Positions 1 through 8,363 of a stretch of 64,000 bases of DNA are shown in pieces. The DNA is from an uncultured Pelagimonas sp. Lineage in GTDB: Bacteria; Pseudomonadota; Alphaproteobacteria; Rhodobacterales; Rhodobacteraceae. The translations under genes were made by a program, and so were the position numbers. Each line of letters starts with the position of its first letter. The first letter of the stretch is position 1. The stretch spans positions 62,001-126,000 of the forward strand of contig NZ_CANMKO010000001.1 in NCBI RefSeq assembly GCF_947498515.1. Direction: 5' to 3'. The notes beneath the pieces were generated by a model. The model had not been told where the DNA came from. It worked only from the letters and a program-made list of their open reading frames with translations, and searched no databases.

Positions 1-783
1 ATCGTCGTCTAGCTTGCTGACGATGTGCTGGGCGTATTCGCGGGCTTCGGCTTCGGTGTCGCGCACGATGCAGTGCACCCGCAAGCCATAATCAAGCGTG
101 CGACCATAGCGTTCGGCGACGGCATTCACCGCTTTCATGCGTTCCGCAAGCTGGTCTTTGGGTTCGGGCCACATCAGGTAAACGTCGCAATGCTGGCCGC
201 AAAGCTCAAGCGCATCAGGGCTATAGCCGCCAAAATAGAGCAAAGGCCCACCGGTTTGATAAGGCACCACCGGGTCAGTCCCGAGTTCGGCAAAATCATA
301 CACGTCGCCCTTGTGGTTGATTTTGTCTTGGGTCCAGGCCTGTTTCAAAATCTCAACCACTTCGCGGGAGCGTTGATAGCGAAAACTGCTCTCTTCTTTT
401 TGACCGGGAAAGTCAGAAGAAATGATGTTCACCGTTAGGCGCCCTTCGAGCATGTGGTCGAGCGTGGCAAGCGTGCGGGCCAGCATGATGGGCTGCATCT
501 CACCACAGCGCACGGCGGCCAGCATGTTGATCTTGTCAGTAATCGGCGCGCATCCGGCAACAAAGCTGAGGGTGTCTTGGCCGACTTGATAGGAGGATGG
601 GCACAGGATATTGCGAAACCCTTGTGCTTCGGCCTCTTTGACGATGCCCGAACAATGCGCCCAGCTTGAGCGTAGCTTGCCATCCGGCACGCCAAGGAAT
701 TCGTAGTCGTCCGAGCACAGCGCTGCGAACCATGAAACTTCTGCCGCGTCCAGATCGGGGGACGTGATGGGTACGATTGTCAT
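1..783 (-). CDS. LLM-class flavin-dependent monooxygenase, 3' end cut by window edge
   Basis: The frame is open from the ATG at 783 to the window edge (261 codons) without a stop, so the C-terminus is missing. The translation begins MTIVPITSPDLDAAEVSW and contains the TIM-barrel pattern of bacterial luciferase-like enzymes, including ARTLATLDHMLEGR near residues 108-121, then YQRSREVVEILKQAW and a later KGDVYDF. These match the SsuD/alkanesulfonate monooxygenase branch, which uses FMNH2 from a partner reductase to oxidise a small organic substrate. The substrate cannot be read from the sequence. A GGGAGGTG ribosome binding site lies about 8 bases upstream and overlaps a small palindrome, AGGTGCACCT (786-795). 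The gene is divergent from a GntR regulator and probably under its control. Confidence 0.9.
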   Translation of the reverse strand, partial: MTIVPITSPDLDAAEVSWFAALCSDDYEFLGVPDGKLRSSWAHCSGIVKEAEAQGFRNILCPSSYQVGQDTLSFVAGCAPITDKINMLAAVRCGEMQPIMLARTLATLDHMLEGRLTVNIISSDFPGQKEESSFRYQRSREVVEILKQAWTQDKINHKGDVYDFAELGTDPVVPYQTGGPLLYFGGYSPDALELCGQHCDVYLMWPEPKDQLAERMKAVNAVAERYGRTLDYGLRVHCIVRDTEAEAREYAQHIVSKLDDD

Positions 784-868
784 TAAGGTGCACCTCCCAT
801 GCATTTTCTCTTGCGTAGCATCCGATTCTGAGTAAATCAATGGTGGATCAATTTTGGAATACCGCCTG
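784..868. promoter_or_regulatory. Divergent promoter region of monooxygenase and GntR regulator
   Basis: This 85-base region separates the two divergent genes. It holds a direct repeat of ATCAAT at 836-841 and 847-852 (11-base period, one helical turn) just before the preferred regulator start at 869, and the palindrome AGGTGCACCT at 786-795 over the monooxygenase ribosome binding site. GntR proteins commonly bind their own divergent promoter, so either could be an operator. This is inferred from position only. Confidence 0.3.
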
Positions 869-1570
869 ATGAGAGACCGCCATTCCCTGCCGCTTTACCT
901 TCAGATCAGTGAAATGCTGATCCGTGAAATCAATGCTGGCCGATTGGCCGAAGGGGAACGGCTTCCACCCGAACGGGAATATGCGGCGCAGCTTGGGACC
1001 TCGGTTGGCACGTTGCGCAAGTCATTGGCAGATTTGACGAAAAAGGGTATGCTTGAGCGCATTCAAGGGTCTGGAAACTATGTGCGCGCCCAAAGCGACG
1101 TGCAGTCAGTGTATACGTTTTTCCGGGTCGAGCTCCATGAGGGGGGGGGCTTGCCCACTGCGGAATTGTTGTCGGTGGATCGCGTGACAAAGCCAGATGA
1201 CCTTCCAGAGTTTGGGGCAAGTGATGAGGCGCATCGCATTCGGCGTTTGCGTCGCCTGAACGGCAAACCGGCGGTCGTCGAGGAAATCTGGCTGGACGCG
1301 TCTTATACGAGCGAAGTGTCCGAGGGTGATCTTTCGGAATCGCTTTACCTTTATTACCGCGAAAAGCTGGGTCTATGGATAAAATCAGCCGAAGACCGGT
1401 TCTCTGTGTCCGAAGTTCCTGACTGGGCCCCGGACAGCTATGGCCTTGCGCCCGGCACGCCAACGGTTTTGGCGACACGGGTCAGCCTCGCAAATGATGG
1501 CAGCCGGGTCGAGGTTTCGCGCGGCTGGATCGATACAAACGTGGCCACCTACGTGTCGCGACTAAAATAA
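869..1570 (+). CDS. GntR-family transcriptional regulator with UTRA domain (HutC subfamily)
   Basis: The protein has an N-terminal winged helix (residues about 5-70, with LYLQISEMLIREI, the GERLPPEREYA turn and a recognition helix around SVGTLRKSLADL). A UTRA ligand-binding domain follows (about 90-230), showing RIRRLRRLNGKPAVVEEIWLD. It should bind an operator and release it on binding a small effector. I prefer the ATG at 869 (233 aa). An in-frame TTG at 854 would add five residues but lies against the ATCAAT repeats. The gene precedes a Gfo/Idh gene by 13 bases and is divergent from a flavin monooxygenase, so it probably controls this small catabolic locus. The effector is unknown. Confidence 0.88.
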   Translation: MRDRHSLPLYLQISEMLIREINAGRLAEGERLPPEREYAAQLGTSVGTLRKSLADLTKKGMLERIQGSGNYVRAQSDVQSVYTFFRVELHEGGGLPTAELLSVDRVTKPDDLPEFGASDEAHRIRRLRRLNGKPAVVEEIWLDASYTSEVSEGDLSESLYLYYREKLGLWIKSAEDRFSVSEVPDWAPDSYGLAPGTPTVLATRVSLANDGSRVEVSRGWIDTNVATYVSRLK

Positions 1571-1583
1571 GACAGGGAAGAGA

Positions 1584-2675
1584 ATGACTAAGATCATCAA
1601 CTATGGCGTCATCGGCTGCGGCATGATGGGGCAAGAGCACTTGCGCAATATCGCCCTGTTGGATGGTGCGCGTGTGCAGGCGATTTTTGAACCTGACGCT
1701 GGAATGGCAGACAAGGCCGGTGCGATTGTGCCGGACGCTGTGTTTTACGCTTCGGTTGGTGATCTTTTGGCGGATGACGCCTTGGATTGCCTGTTGGTGG
1801 TAAGCCCCAATTACCTGCATGTGGAGCAGCTCGAAGAAATCGCCCGCACGCGTCCCTTGCCACTTTTGATGGAAAAGCCGCTCTATACCGACCCGGATCA
1901 CGCCGCGCGGATCGACGCGGTCAAAGCATCCTATCCTGCCCCGATTTGGGTCGCGATGGAGTATCGCTATATGCCGCCAGTGGCTAAGTTTCTGGACGAG
2001 CTAGAAAGCGCCACGGGCGGTGTTAAAATGCTCACCATCCGCGAACACCGCTTCCCGTTTTTGACAAAGGTTGGGGATTGGAACCGCTTCAACGCCAAAA
2101 CCGGCGGGACGTTGGTCGAGAAATGTTGTCACTTCTTTGATCTGATGCGGGTGGCGTTGCGGTCCGATCCGGTGCGGGTCATGGCCAGCGCTGGGCAGGC
2201 GGTTAATCATATTGGCGAAACCTATGACGGTGCCGACTCCGATATTTGGGACAGTGGCTATGTGATTGTCGATTTTGCCAATGGCACGCGGGCCATGTTG
2301 GAACTGTGCATGTTTGCAGAAGGCTCTCGTTATCAAGAAGAGCTGAGTGCCGTGGGGCCAAAAGGCAAAATCGAAGCTTTGGTTCCGGGGCCAGGGCGAT
2401 TTTGGCCAGAGCATTTGGGCGAACCACCGGTGTCGCAGGTGATCGTGAGCCCGCGGGCACCAAAGGGGCCTGTTGCTCTGGAAATTCCGGTCGAAGAGGC
2501 GCTTTTGGAGGCAGGGGATCACAACGGATCGACCTTCTATCAGCATCAGAACTTTTTGGCCGTGGTGCGTGGTGAAAAGCCCGTAGATGTCACCCTAAGC
2601 GATGGAGCATGGGCGGTGCGCATTGGCCACGCGGCCCAAAAATCCGCCGAGACGGGGGCTTGCGTTAACCTTTGA
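1584..2675 (+). CDS. Gfo/Idh/MocA-family NAD(P)-dependent oxidoreductase
   Basis: This 363-aa protein starts MTKIINYGVIGCGMMG, the glycine-rich Rossmann motif at the N-terminus. It carries MEKPLYTD, the EKP signature whose lysine takes part in catalysis in this family, and a C-terminal alpha/beta domain with EHRFPFLTKVGDWNRF and CCHFFDLMR. Members oxidise or reduce sugars, inositols or related hydroxy compounds; the exact substrate cannot be read here. The start is supported by GGGAAGAG eight bases upstream. It follows the GntR gene closely and is probably cotranscribed with it. A short hairpin with a T run follows the stop codon. Confidence 0.88.
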   Translation: MTKIINYGVIGCGMMGQEHLRNIALLDGARVQAIFEPDAGMADKAGAIVPDAVFYASVGDLLADDALDCLLVVSPNYLHVEQLEEIARTRPLPLLMEKPLYTDPDHAARIDAVKASYPAPIWVAMEYRYMPPVAKFLDELESATGGVKMLTIREHRFPFLTKVGDWNRFNAKTGGTLVEKCCHFFDLMRVALRSDPVRVMASAGQAVNHIGETYDGADSDIWDSGYVIVDFANGTRAMLELCMFAEGSRYQEELSAVGPKGKIEALVPGPGRFWPEHLGEPPVSQVIVSPRAPKGPVALEIPVEEALLEAGDHNGSTFYQHQNFLAVVRGEKPVDVTLSDGAWAVRIGHAAQKSAETGACVNL

Positions 2676-2677
2676 CC

Positions 2678-2698
2678 CGGCGGGAATGCCGCTTTTTT
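2678..2698 (+). terminator. Putative intrinsic terminator after the Gfo/Idh gene
   Basis: A CGGC/GCCG stem (2678-2681 and 2688-2691) with a six-base loop is followed by C and six T. It starts three bases after the stop codon. The stem is short, so confidence is moderate. Confidence 0.45.
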
Positions 2699-2821
2699 GC
2701 CACAGCTTTGCGCCCAATTCGTGCCGATTCGCCCTCTAACCCCAAGATTTTGCTACCTCCCCCATATTCCTTCTAGCGCGTTTCAGGGAATTGCGTTAAA
2801 AGATGGGCAGAGCAAAAAAAA

Positions 2822-2847
2822 GTGACCATAAAAAAACAAACGGTCAC
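2822..2847. promoter_or_regulatory. Inverted repeat in the adhesin leader
   Basis: GTGACC (2822-2827) and GGTCAC (2842-2847) flank an A-rich 14-base spacer, 23 bases before the adhesin start codon. It could be an operator or a leader-mRNA hairpin close to the ribosome binding site. I see no further support for either. Confidence 0.4.
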
Positions 2848-2869
2848 GTAGAGGTAGAGCGGTGTTATC

Positions 2870-5800
2870 ATGAGCGCGATCGATTTCGTGGTGCGCACCC
2901 GTGCGGGTGCGATTGAGCGTGGTTCTGTTGGTGGTGGTGACGAGGATTTTCTCGTCAATGCCCAGGGCGGACAGGACATTTCCTTGAATTTGAGTCAATC
3001 TGACTTGCGTGGGTACGACCGCGCGGCAGATGATTTGTTGATTACTCTGGCAGATGGTCGGGTAATCGTGCTTGAGGGCTATTTTTCGGACAGCGGCGAT
3101 GGAAGCCGTCTGTTCCTCAGCTCCGGCGGCGAGCTGAACCAAGTGAGTTTTGTAGAGGCCGACGGTGGTGCGTTGTTTGCGCAATACGGGCCGACCGAAA
3201 CATGGGGCAAATGGAGCCCGACCGAAGAGTTGATCTTTGTTGATGATCCTCAGGTCGCGCTTGACGGCACCCTTCCTTATGATCCTGAAGGTGAAGAAGT
3301 CTCGATGCTTGGCGCTGGTCTCTTGGGGGCTGCGGGTGCTGGCATGAGCGGAATTGGCGCCGCTGGTCTTGGGACCGCGGCATTGATTGCCGGTGCTGGC
3401 TCAGGTGGTGGTGGCGGCGGAGGCGGTAGTGATGACCCTATCGTTCCGACTGTTGATGACCCTGACAATAGCTATGACATCGGTGGCGGCGACGATCCGG
3501 CGATCACAATCACTGGAACCGGCGAACCGGGGTCCGATGTTGTCGTGACAATCGGCGAAGAAGAAGTCACAACCCAAATCGGTGAAGACGGAACATGGGA
3601 AGCTATATTCACCGGGGAAGATTTCCCTGCGGACGGCATCTATAACGACATCCCAGTCGTTGTGACCAATCCCGACGGCGACGTTACCAACCTTGACGGG
3701 CCATCCTTCGAAATTGATACGACACCTCCGGCACTAGAAGCCACGGAAGGCACCGTTTCGTTGGGCGATTTGTTCAACGGCGAAGACCATCAGGACGGTG
3801 TTGAAATCTCGGGGTCGGCCGAAGCTGGTTCTTCTCTGACAATCGCCATCGGCGAGTACAGCGAGACAGTTGTTGTTGGCGAAGATGGCAGCTGGTCCTT
3901 TACCTTTGATGCGACGGTACTGCCTGCGGGTGAATACACCCAAGACGTGGTGATCACCGCGACCGATAGTTTCGGCAATTCGACGGTTATTAACGAACAA
4001 ATTCAGATCGATACGGTTAACGAAGTCACCTTGGGCAATGCGCCTTTGACCGGTGACGACATGATCAATGCGGGCGAATATGCGGCGGGTGTGACCCTGA
4101 CCGGTACAAGCCAAGCGGGATCAACCGTTGAGGTGACCATCGAAGGGCAGATGCAGTCTGTGACCGTAGATGGCGATGGCAACTGGAGCGTGACATTCGA
4201 CAGCTCGATGTTGGCCGAAGGCACCTACAGCACCACAGCTCAGATCGTTTCGACCGACATTTCGGGCAACGTTGTGACCATGTCGCACACGTTCAATGTC
4301 GACACCGAAGCCGGTGTGACAGTTGATACCTCGACAGTGGCCGCAGATGGCATTGTCAACGCTGTTGAACATGGCGGCACGGTGACTGTTGGCGGTACGG
4401 GCGAAGCCGGTTCGTCGATCGAAGTCGCAATCAACGGCAACACGTGGTCAACCACGGTTGGTGATGACGGCACTTGGTCTGTGGACATTGGCGCGGGCTT
4501 CTTGCCAGCGGGCACCACGGTTGCGGACGTTTCCGTGACCTCCACCGATTTGGCCGGGAACATTTCTACGGCGTCTGGTGGCATCAACATCGACACCCAA
4601 AACGACATCGCCATGGCGACCGGCAACGTAGAGGGTGACGGAACCGTCAACGCTGCGGAACGGGCCGATGGTGTGGTTCTAAACGGTGTTGGCGAAGCGG
4701 GTGCCGCGATCGAAGTCACCGTTGGTGGCACAGTGTTGACCACTGTTGTCGATGCCTCCGGTAGCTGGAGCGTCACAATTCCGGCGGACAATGTGCCGAC
4801 CGGCACCACCACAATGGATGTAACCGCGGTCTCCACCGATGCGGCGGGCAACGTTGCAACGGCGACCGGAACGATCAATATCGACACCGAAACCAATGTC
4901 TCGGTGATGACGGCCAATGTCGAAGGTGAAGGCGTCGTAAACGCGGCAGAACGCTCTGACGGTGTTGTCCTGACCGGCCAAGCCGAAGCAGGTGCCTCGG
5001 TTCAAGTGACAATGGGCAGTGTGACACACACGGCGGTTGTTGCCTCGGACGGTAGCTGGACCGCGAATTTTGCGGCCTCTGACTTGCCCACTGGTGAAAC
5101 CACTTTGGACGTAACCGCGGTCTCTACCGATGCCGCCGGTAACACGGCGACGGCAACGGGCACCGTTGATGTCGATACGCTGGTCCGTGACTTTGACTTC
5201 ACATCGACCCCCGGTGGGGCCGATGGTGTGATCAATGCCGAAGAGGCCTCGCAAGGGCTAACCCTGACCGGCACAACCGAGCCGGGCGGCACCGTTGATG
5301 TGACGCTGGACGGTGTAACCGTTCCGGCAACGGTTGCAGCTGATGGCAGCTGGTCCGCCAGCTTCTCGGCGGCGCAATTGCCAAGCGGCGACCGCACGGT
5401 CACCATGACGGCGGTTTCTACCGATCTGGCCGGCAACTCGGACACGATCTCTCAGCAGGTTCGCGTTGATACAGACGCAGGGTTGCTCACCATCTCGCCG
5501 GCTCCGGTCGAAGGGGATGACATGGTCAACTTTGCCGAAGCGTCGGATGGTGTGGTCCTGACCGGAACATCGACACCGTTCCAATCGGTTGATGTGACCA
5601 TGAACGGCGTGACCCACACGGTCACAACCGATGCCAGCGGTATCTGGACGGCACCTTTTGCCGCTAGCGAAATTGCACCGGGCACCTACACGGCCGATAT
5701 CACCGCAACGATCACCGACAGCGCAGGTAACACGCTTACCCGCACCGACAGTGTTGATGTTGATACCGAAGTTCTGAACTTTGGCGTTAGCAGCGACCCG

Positions 5801-6955
5801 GTTGAGGGCGACAATGTTATCAACGCTGACGAGGCGTCGGATGGCTTTACACTGGCGGGCACAACAGAACCCGGAGGCACCGTTGCTGTGACCTTCAATG
5901 GGGTGACACGTGCGGCGACGGTTGATGGCGATGGCAACTGGTCTGTGGATTTCTCGGTAAGCGAAATCCCAGCGGGTGAGCATGCGACAAGCGCGTTGAT
6001 CCAGACAACGGATGTTGCGGGTAACACAGCCGAAACCACCACCAATTTTGACATCGATACCGAGGTCAACCGCCTCAATGTGTCGACTGATCCCACCACG
6101 CGCGATGACATTGTCAACGCAGAAGAGGCGGCTCAGGGCTTTGAAATGAGTGGTCAGGTCGAAGTTGGATCGACGGTTGTTGTGACCTTTGGTGGCGTTG
6201 CACACACCGCGACGGTTAACTCAAATGGTGGCTGGACTGTGGACATTCCTCCCGGCTCGATCTTGCCGGGCACTGGTCCTCAGATCGCAACGGTTGAAGC
6301 CACGGACCTTGCTGGCAACACCCGCACTGTGACCGAAACCATCAATGTTGATACCGAAGCCCCCGGCGAACTTGCTTGGGAAGGCTATGGCCGCAACCAT
6401 GAAGGTGTCGACCAAATCCGGACCGAAATCAGCGATGATACCGTTGAAATCGGGCGCGTCATTGGTGGCGAAGGTTCAAGCCCGAGCGTTGTCGGCGTTG
6501 CCTTGGAAAGCCAAGTTGATGTTGATGCTCTGGATCTGACATTCCATAGCTTCTCGGACGCTGTTCCGGATGGATCGCACTTGGTTCTTACTTCGACGGA
6601 TGGCGCAGGCAACGTGTCGAGCTCCTATCTGGTGACGGATGATCTGGCGACGTCCGAAGTGACGATGACCGACGATTTGGCATCGACCTTGTCCGGCTTC
6701 AACATCGAAACAATCGATTTGCAGTTCGCCGAGGATAGCCATCTGACCATCACAGAAGCCCAGCTGACGGCCTTGTCGTCCAACTCGGACACTCTGGTTG
6801 TTCATGGTGGGGTTGACGATAGCGTTACGATCACCGGTGCTCAGGCGGCCGGTACGCAGACCGAAGGTGGCGAGACCTACAACGTCTTTACCTTGGGTGA
6901 TGCAACTCTGTTGATTGACGACGACATCACCAACGTGTCGACTAACGTCGTTTAA
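2870..6955 (+). CDS. BapA-like giant surface adhesin, type I secreted, ten Ig-like repeats
   Basis: This 1361-aa protein has no Sec signal. Residues about 1-120 resemble the BapA prefix domain (SAIDFVVRTRAGAIERG, then a beta-rich stretch). A Gly/Ala-rich hydrophobic segment follows (about 147-180), then a run of glycines and about ten Big_13-type Ig-like repeats (about 195-1160), each near 97 aa. Each repeat contains a GD(x)INAEEA motif, an LxGTxEPG strand, DGSWS, TDLAGN and a closing VDT. The last 200 residues form a unique C-terminal domain ending in DDDITNVSTNVV, the kind of tail that carries a type I secretion signal. There are no RTX nonapeptides. The next three genes encode a complete type I exporter, as in the bapA-bapBCD locus of Paracoccus denitrificans. 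The likely role is surface attachment and biofilm formation. Confidence 0.88.
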   Translation: MSAIDFVVRTRAGAIERGSVGGGDEDFLVNAQGGQDISLNLSQSDLRGYDRAADDLLITLADGRVIVLEGYFSDSGDGSRLFLSSGGELNQVSFVEADGGALFAQYGPTETWGKWSPTEELIFVDDPQVALDGTLPYDPEGEEVSMLGAGLLGAAGAGMSGIGAAGLGTAALIAGAGSGGGGGGGGSDDPIVPTVDDPDNSYDIGGGDDPAITITGTGEPGSDVVVTIGEEEVTTQIGEDGTWEAIFTGEDFPADGIYNDIPVVVTNPDGDVTNLDGPSFEIDTTPPALEATEGTVSLGDLFNGEDHQDGVEISGSAEAGSSLTIAIGEYSETVVVGEDGSWSFTFDATVLPAGEYTQDVVITATDSFGNSTVINEQIQIDTVNEVTLGNAPLTGDDMINAGEYAAGVTLTGTSQAGSTVEVTIEGQMQSVTVDGDGNWSVTFDSSMLAEGTYSTTAQIVSTDISGNVVTMSHTFNVDTEAGVTVDTSTVAADGIVNAVEHGGTVTVGGTGEAGSSIEVAINGNTWSTTVGDDGTWSVDIGAGFLPAGTTVADVSVTSTDLAGNISTASGGINIDTQNDIAMATGNVEGDGTVNAAERADGVVLNGVGEAGAAIEVTVGGTVLTTVVDASGSWSVTIPADNVPTGTTTMDVTAVSTDAAGNVATATGTINIDTETNVSVMTANVEGEGVVNAAERSDGVVLTGQAEAGASVQVTMGSVTHTAVVASDGSWTANFAASDLPTGETTLDVTAVSTDAAGNTATATGTVDVDTLVRDFDFTSTPGGADGVINAEEASQGLTLTGTTEPGGTVDVTLDGVTVPATVAADGSWSASFSAAQLPSGDRTVTMTAVSTDLAGNSDTISQQVRVDTDAGLLTISPAPVEGDDMVNFAEASDGVVLTGTSTPFQSVDVTMNGVTHTVTTDASGIWTAPFAASEIAPGTYTADITATITDSAGNTLTRTDSVDVDTEVLNFGVSSDPVEGDNVINADEASDGFTLAGTTEPGGTVAVTFNGVTRAATVDGDGNWSVDFSVSEIPAGEHATSALIQTTDVAGNTAETTTNFDIDTEVNRLNVSTDPTTRDDIVNAEEAAQGFEMSGQVEVGSTVVVTFGGVAHTATVNSNGGWTVDIPPGSILPGTGPQIATVEATDLAGNTRTVTETINVDTEAPGELAWEGYGRNHEGVDQIRTEISDDTVEIGRVIGGEGSSPSVVGVALESQVDVDALDLTFHSFSDAVPDGSHLVLTSTDGAGNVSSSYLVTDDLATSEVTMTDDLASTLSGFNIETIDLQFAEDSHLTITEAQLTALSSNSDTLVVHGGVDDSVTITGAQAAGTQTEGGETYNVFTLGDATLLIDDDITNVSTNVV
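3456..6353 (+). repeat. Tandem Ig-like repeat array inside the adhesin gene
   Basis: About ten units of roughly 294 bases each end in a GTTGATAC/GTCGACACC-like VDT codon block (near 3715, 4010, 4300, 4590, 4880, 5175, 5465, 5760, 6055 and 6350). Units 5 and 6 are most alike at DNA level, for example GTAACCGCGGTCTC in both (about 4819 and 5110), which suggests fairly recent duplication. Outer units are more diverged. The repeats are prone to copy-number change and to assembly collapse. Confidence 0.8.
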
Positions 6956-6972
6956 GTACCAGTATAAAACGT

Positions 6973-7000
6973 CCAGAGGCCCGGCTGAACCGGGCCCTGG
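6973..7000 (+). terminator. Strong hairpin without U tract between adhesin and secretion genes
   Basis: CCAG-A-GGCCCGG, loop CTGAA, CCGGGCC-CTGG forms an 11-base-pair stem with one bulged A, 17 bases after the adhesin stop. The next bases are ATCCCGAAATTAT, with no T run. It may stabilise the adhesin mRNA or partly terminate, lowering exporter expression relative to the adhesin. Confidence 0.5.
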
Positions 7001-7046
7001 ATCCCGAAATTATAAAAATTAATCGCGCCGATACGGGGGCACGACT

Positions 7047-8363
7047 ATGAGTATGAGCAGGCGGAGCCTGGGCTTGATCATCGCTGTTGCGATGCTGCCC
7101 GGATGCATGAAAGATATGGGTGAGGGCGCAGTCTCTCGCTTCAAAGGGGCTGAGCCGGATGCGGTGGCCCCAGCTGGCAAACCCAAGAAAGCGGTTGTCC
7201 GGGCCTCGGATTCATCCGAGATCATACGGGCATTGCAGGGCCGACCATCGGTCTTGATCTCGGGAACGCCCTATAACCGCGTGGCCGATGCCGTGATCGC
7301 ATCCGATGCCCGCGTGGCCGAAGCCGAGTTGCGGGTTGCGCGATTGCGAGAGCAAGCGGCCAAATACAACTGGCTTCCCTCCATCGGTCCCAACGTTTCA
7401 TTGAACTCGCTTGGCGAATTTGTCACCGATCTGGTGATCAATCAGGTGATCTTTGACAACGGGCGCAAGAAAGCCGAGCGTGATCTCGCCAAAGCCAATG
7501 TTGAAATCGCCGCCGTAACCCTTGTTGAAGATGGCAATCAGCGGGTTCACGACGCCTTGTCCCTTTACCTCAAGGCCGAGCAAAACAGGGACGTCTCAAG
7601 CCATCTGGCCATTGCGATCAAGGATATGAGCCAATTCGAATGGGTCATGCAGCAGCGCGTAAATGGCGGCGTATCGGATATGTCCGACCTCAATGTATTG
7701 CAGCAAAAACTGTCGTCGATGCAGGCCCGATCCTCTGAGGCACAAGAAGCCACCGTAACCGCCATGGCGGAGCTGAACGCCATGTCGGCCCGTCAGCTAA
7801 ACGACCTGCGCGGGATTGGCGGATTGCGGTCCGATAGCGGCGCTGAGGCGCTTGGTGTGTTGCGCTCAAAAGGCGAACAGGAACGTGCCATTGCCGAAGC
7901 CAAGATCAGCCGGGCGCAGCATTTGCCGGGTTTGTTTGTCAACGCCAAGGGCGGTCAAAGCGGGCCGGATATCGGGGCGACGATCTCGACAGATACTCTG
8001 TTTAGCCTAGGCACAATGGCCGAGTTCGAAGCCCTTGAAGTGACCAAGGAAACTGCCGCCCGCCGGGTCGAAGAAGCCCGCGAAGATGCCGCGCGCGATA
8101 TTGCGGCACAGTCGCGTCAGCTTGAATCCTACCGCCGACAAGCAATTGAGGCCACGACCTTGACCAAGCGGGCCAAGGAGAACCTCGACCTGTTCCAGGC
8201 GCAATATGACGGCGGTCAAAGACAAGTAATGGATGTAGTTGGTGTGTACGAGACTTATGCAATGGCGCTGGAGCGTGAAATCGATCTGAAATACAAGGCG
8301 GCGCGAGCCGAACTTGAACTGGCGCGCTTGCGCGGCGGTTTGGCCGAAGGGGCGCAGATTTGA
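7047..8363 (+). CDS. TolC-family outer membrane lipoprotein of the type I exporter
   Basis: This 438-aa protein begins with a lipoprotein signal ending in MLPGC, so it should be acylated and inserted in the outer membrane. The rest shows the long alpha-helical repeats of the TolC/OEP family: AEAELRVARLREQAAKYNWL near 95-115, the matching second-half helix EQERAIAEAKISRAQHLPGL, and coiled-coil stretches rich in Ala, Glu, Arg and Gln. It would form the outer membrane channel through which the adhesin leaves the cell. An ATG six bases downstream is an alternative start. The stop overlaps the likely TTG start of the ABC gene, which fits one operon. Confidence 0.85.
   Translation: MSMSRRSLGLIIAVAMLPGCMKDMGEGAVSRFKGAEPDAVAPAGKPKKAVVRASDSSEIIRALQGRPSVLISGTPYNRVADAVIASDARVAEAELRVARLREQAAKYNWLPSIGPNVSLNSLGEFVTDLVINQVIFDNGRKKAERDLAKANVEIAAVTLVEDGNQRVHDALSLYLKAEQNRDVSSHLAIAIKDMSQFEWVMQQRVNGGVSDMSDLNVLQQKLSSMQARSSEAQEATVTAMAELNAMSARQLNDLRGIGGLRSDSGAEALGVLRSKGEQERAIAEAKISRAQHLPGLFVNAKGGQSGPDIGATISTDTLFSLGTMAEFEALEVTKETAARRVEEAREDAARDIAAQSRQLESYRRQAIEATTLTKRAKENLDLFQAQYDGGQRQVMDVVGVYETYAMALEREIDLKYKAARAELELARLRGGLAEGAQI

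Noticed and set aside
4240-6205. Long minus-strand frames (225 and 315 codons) antisense to the adhesin repeats
   Set aside because: They arise from the biased codon pattern of the repetitive Thr/Val/Asp-rich plus-strand gene, have repetitive low-complexity products and no ribosome binding sites.
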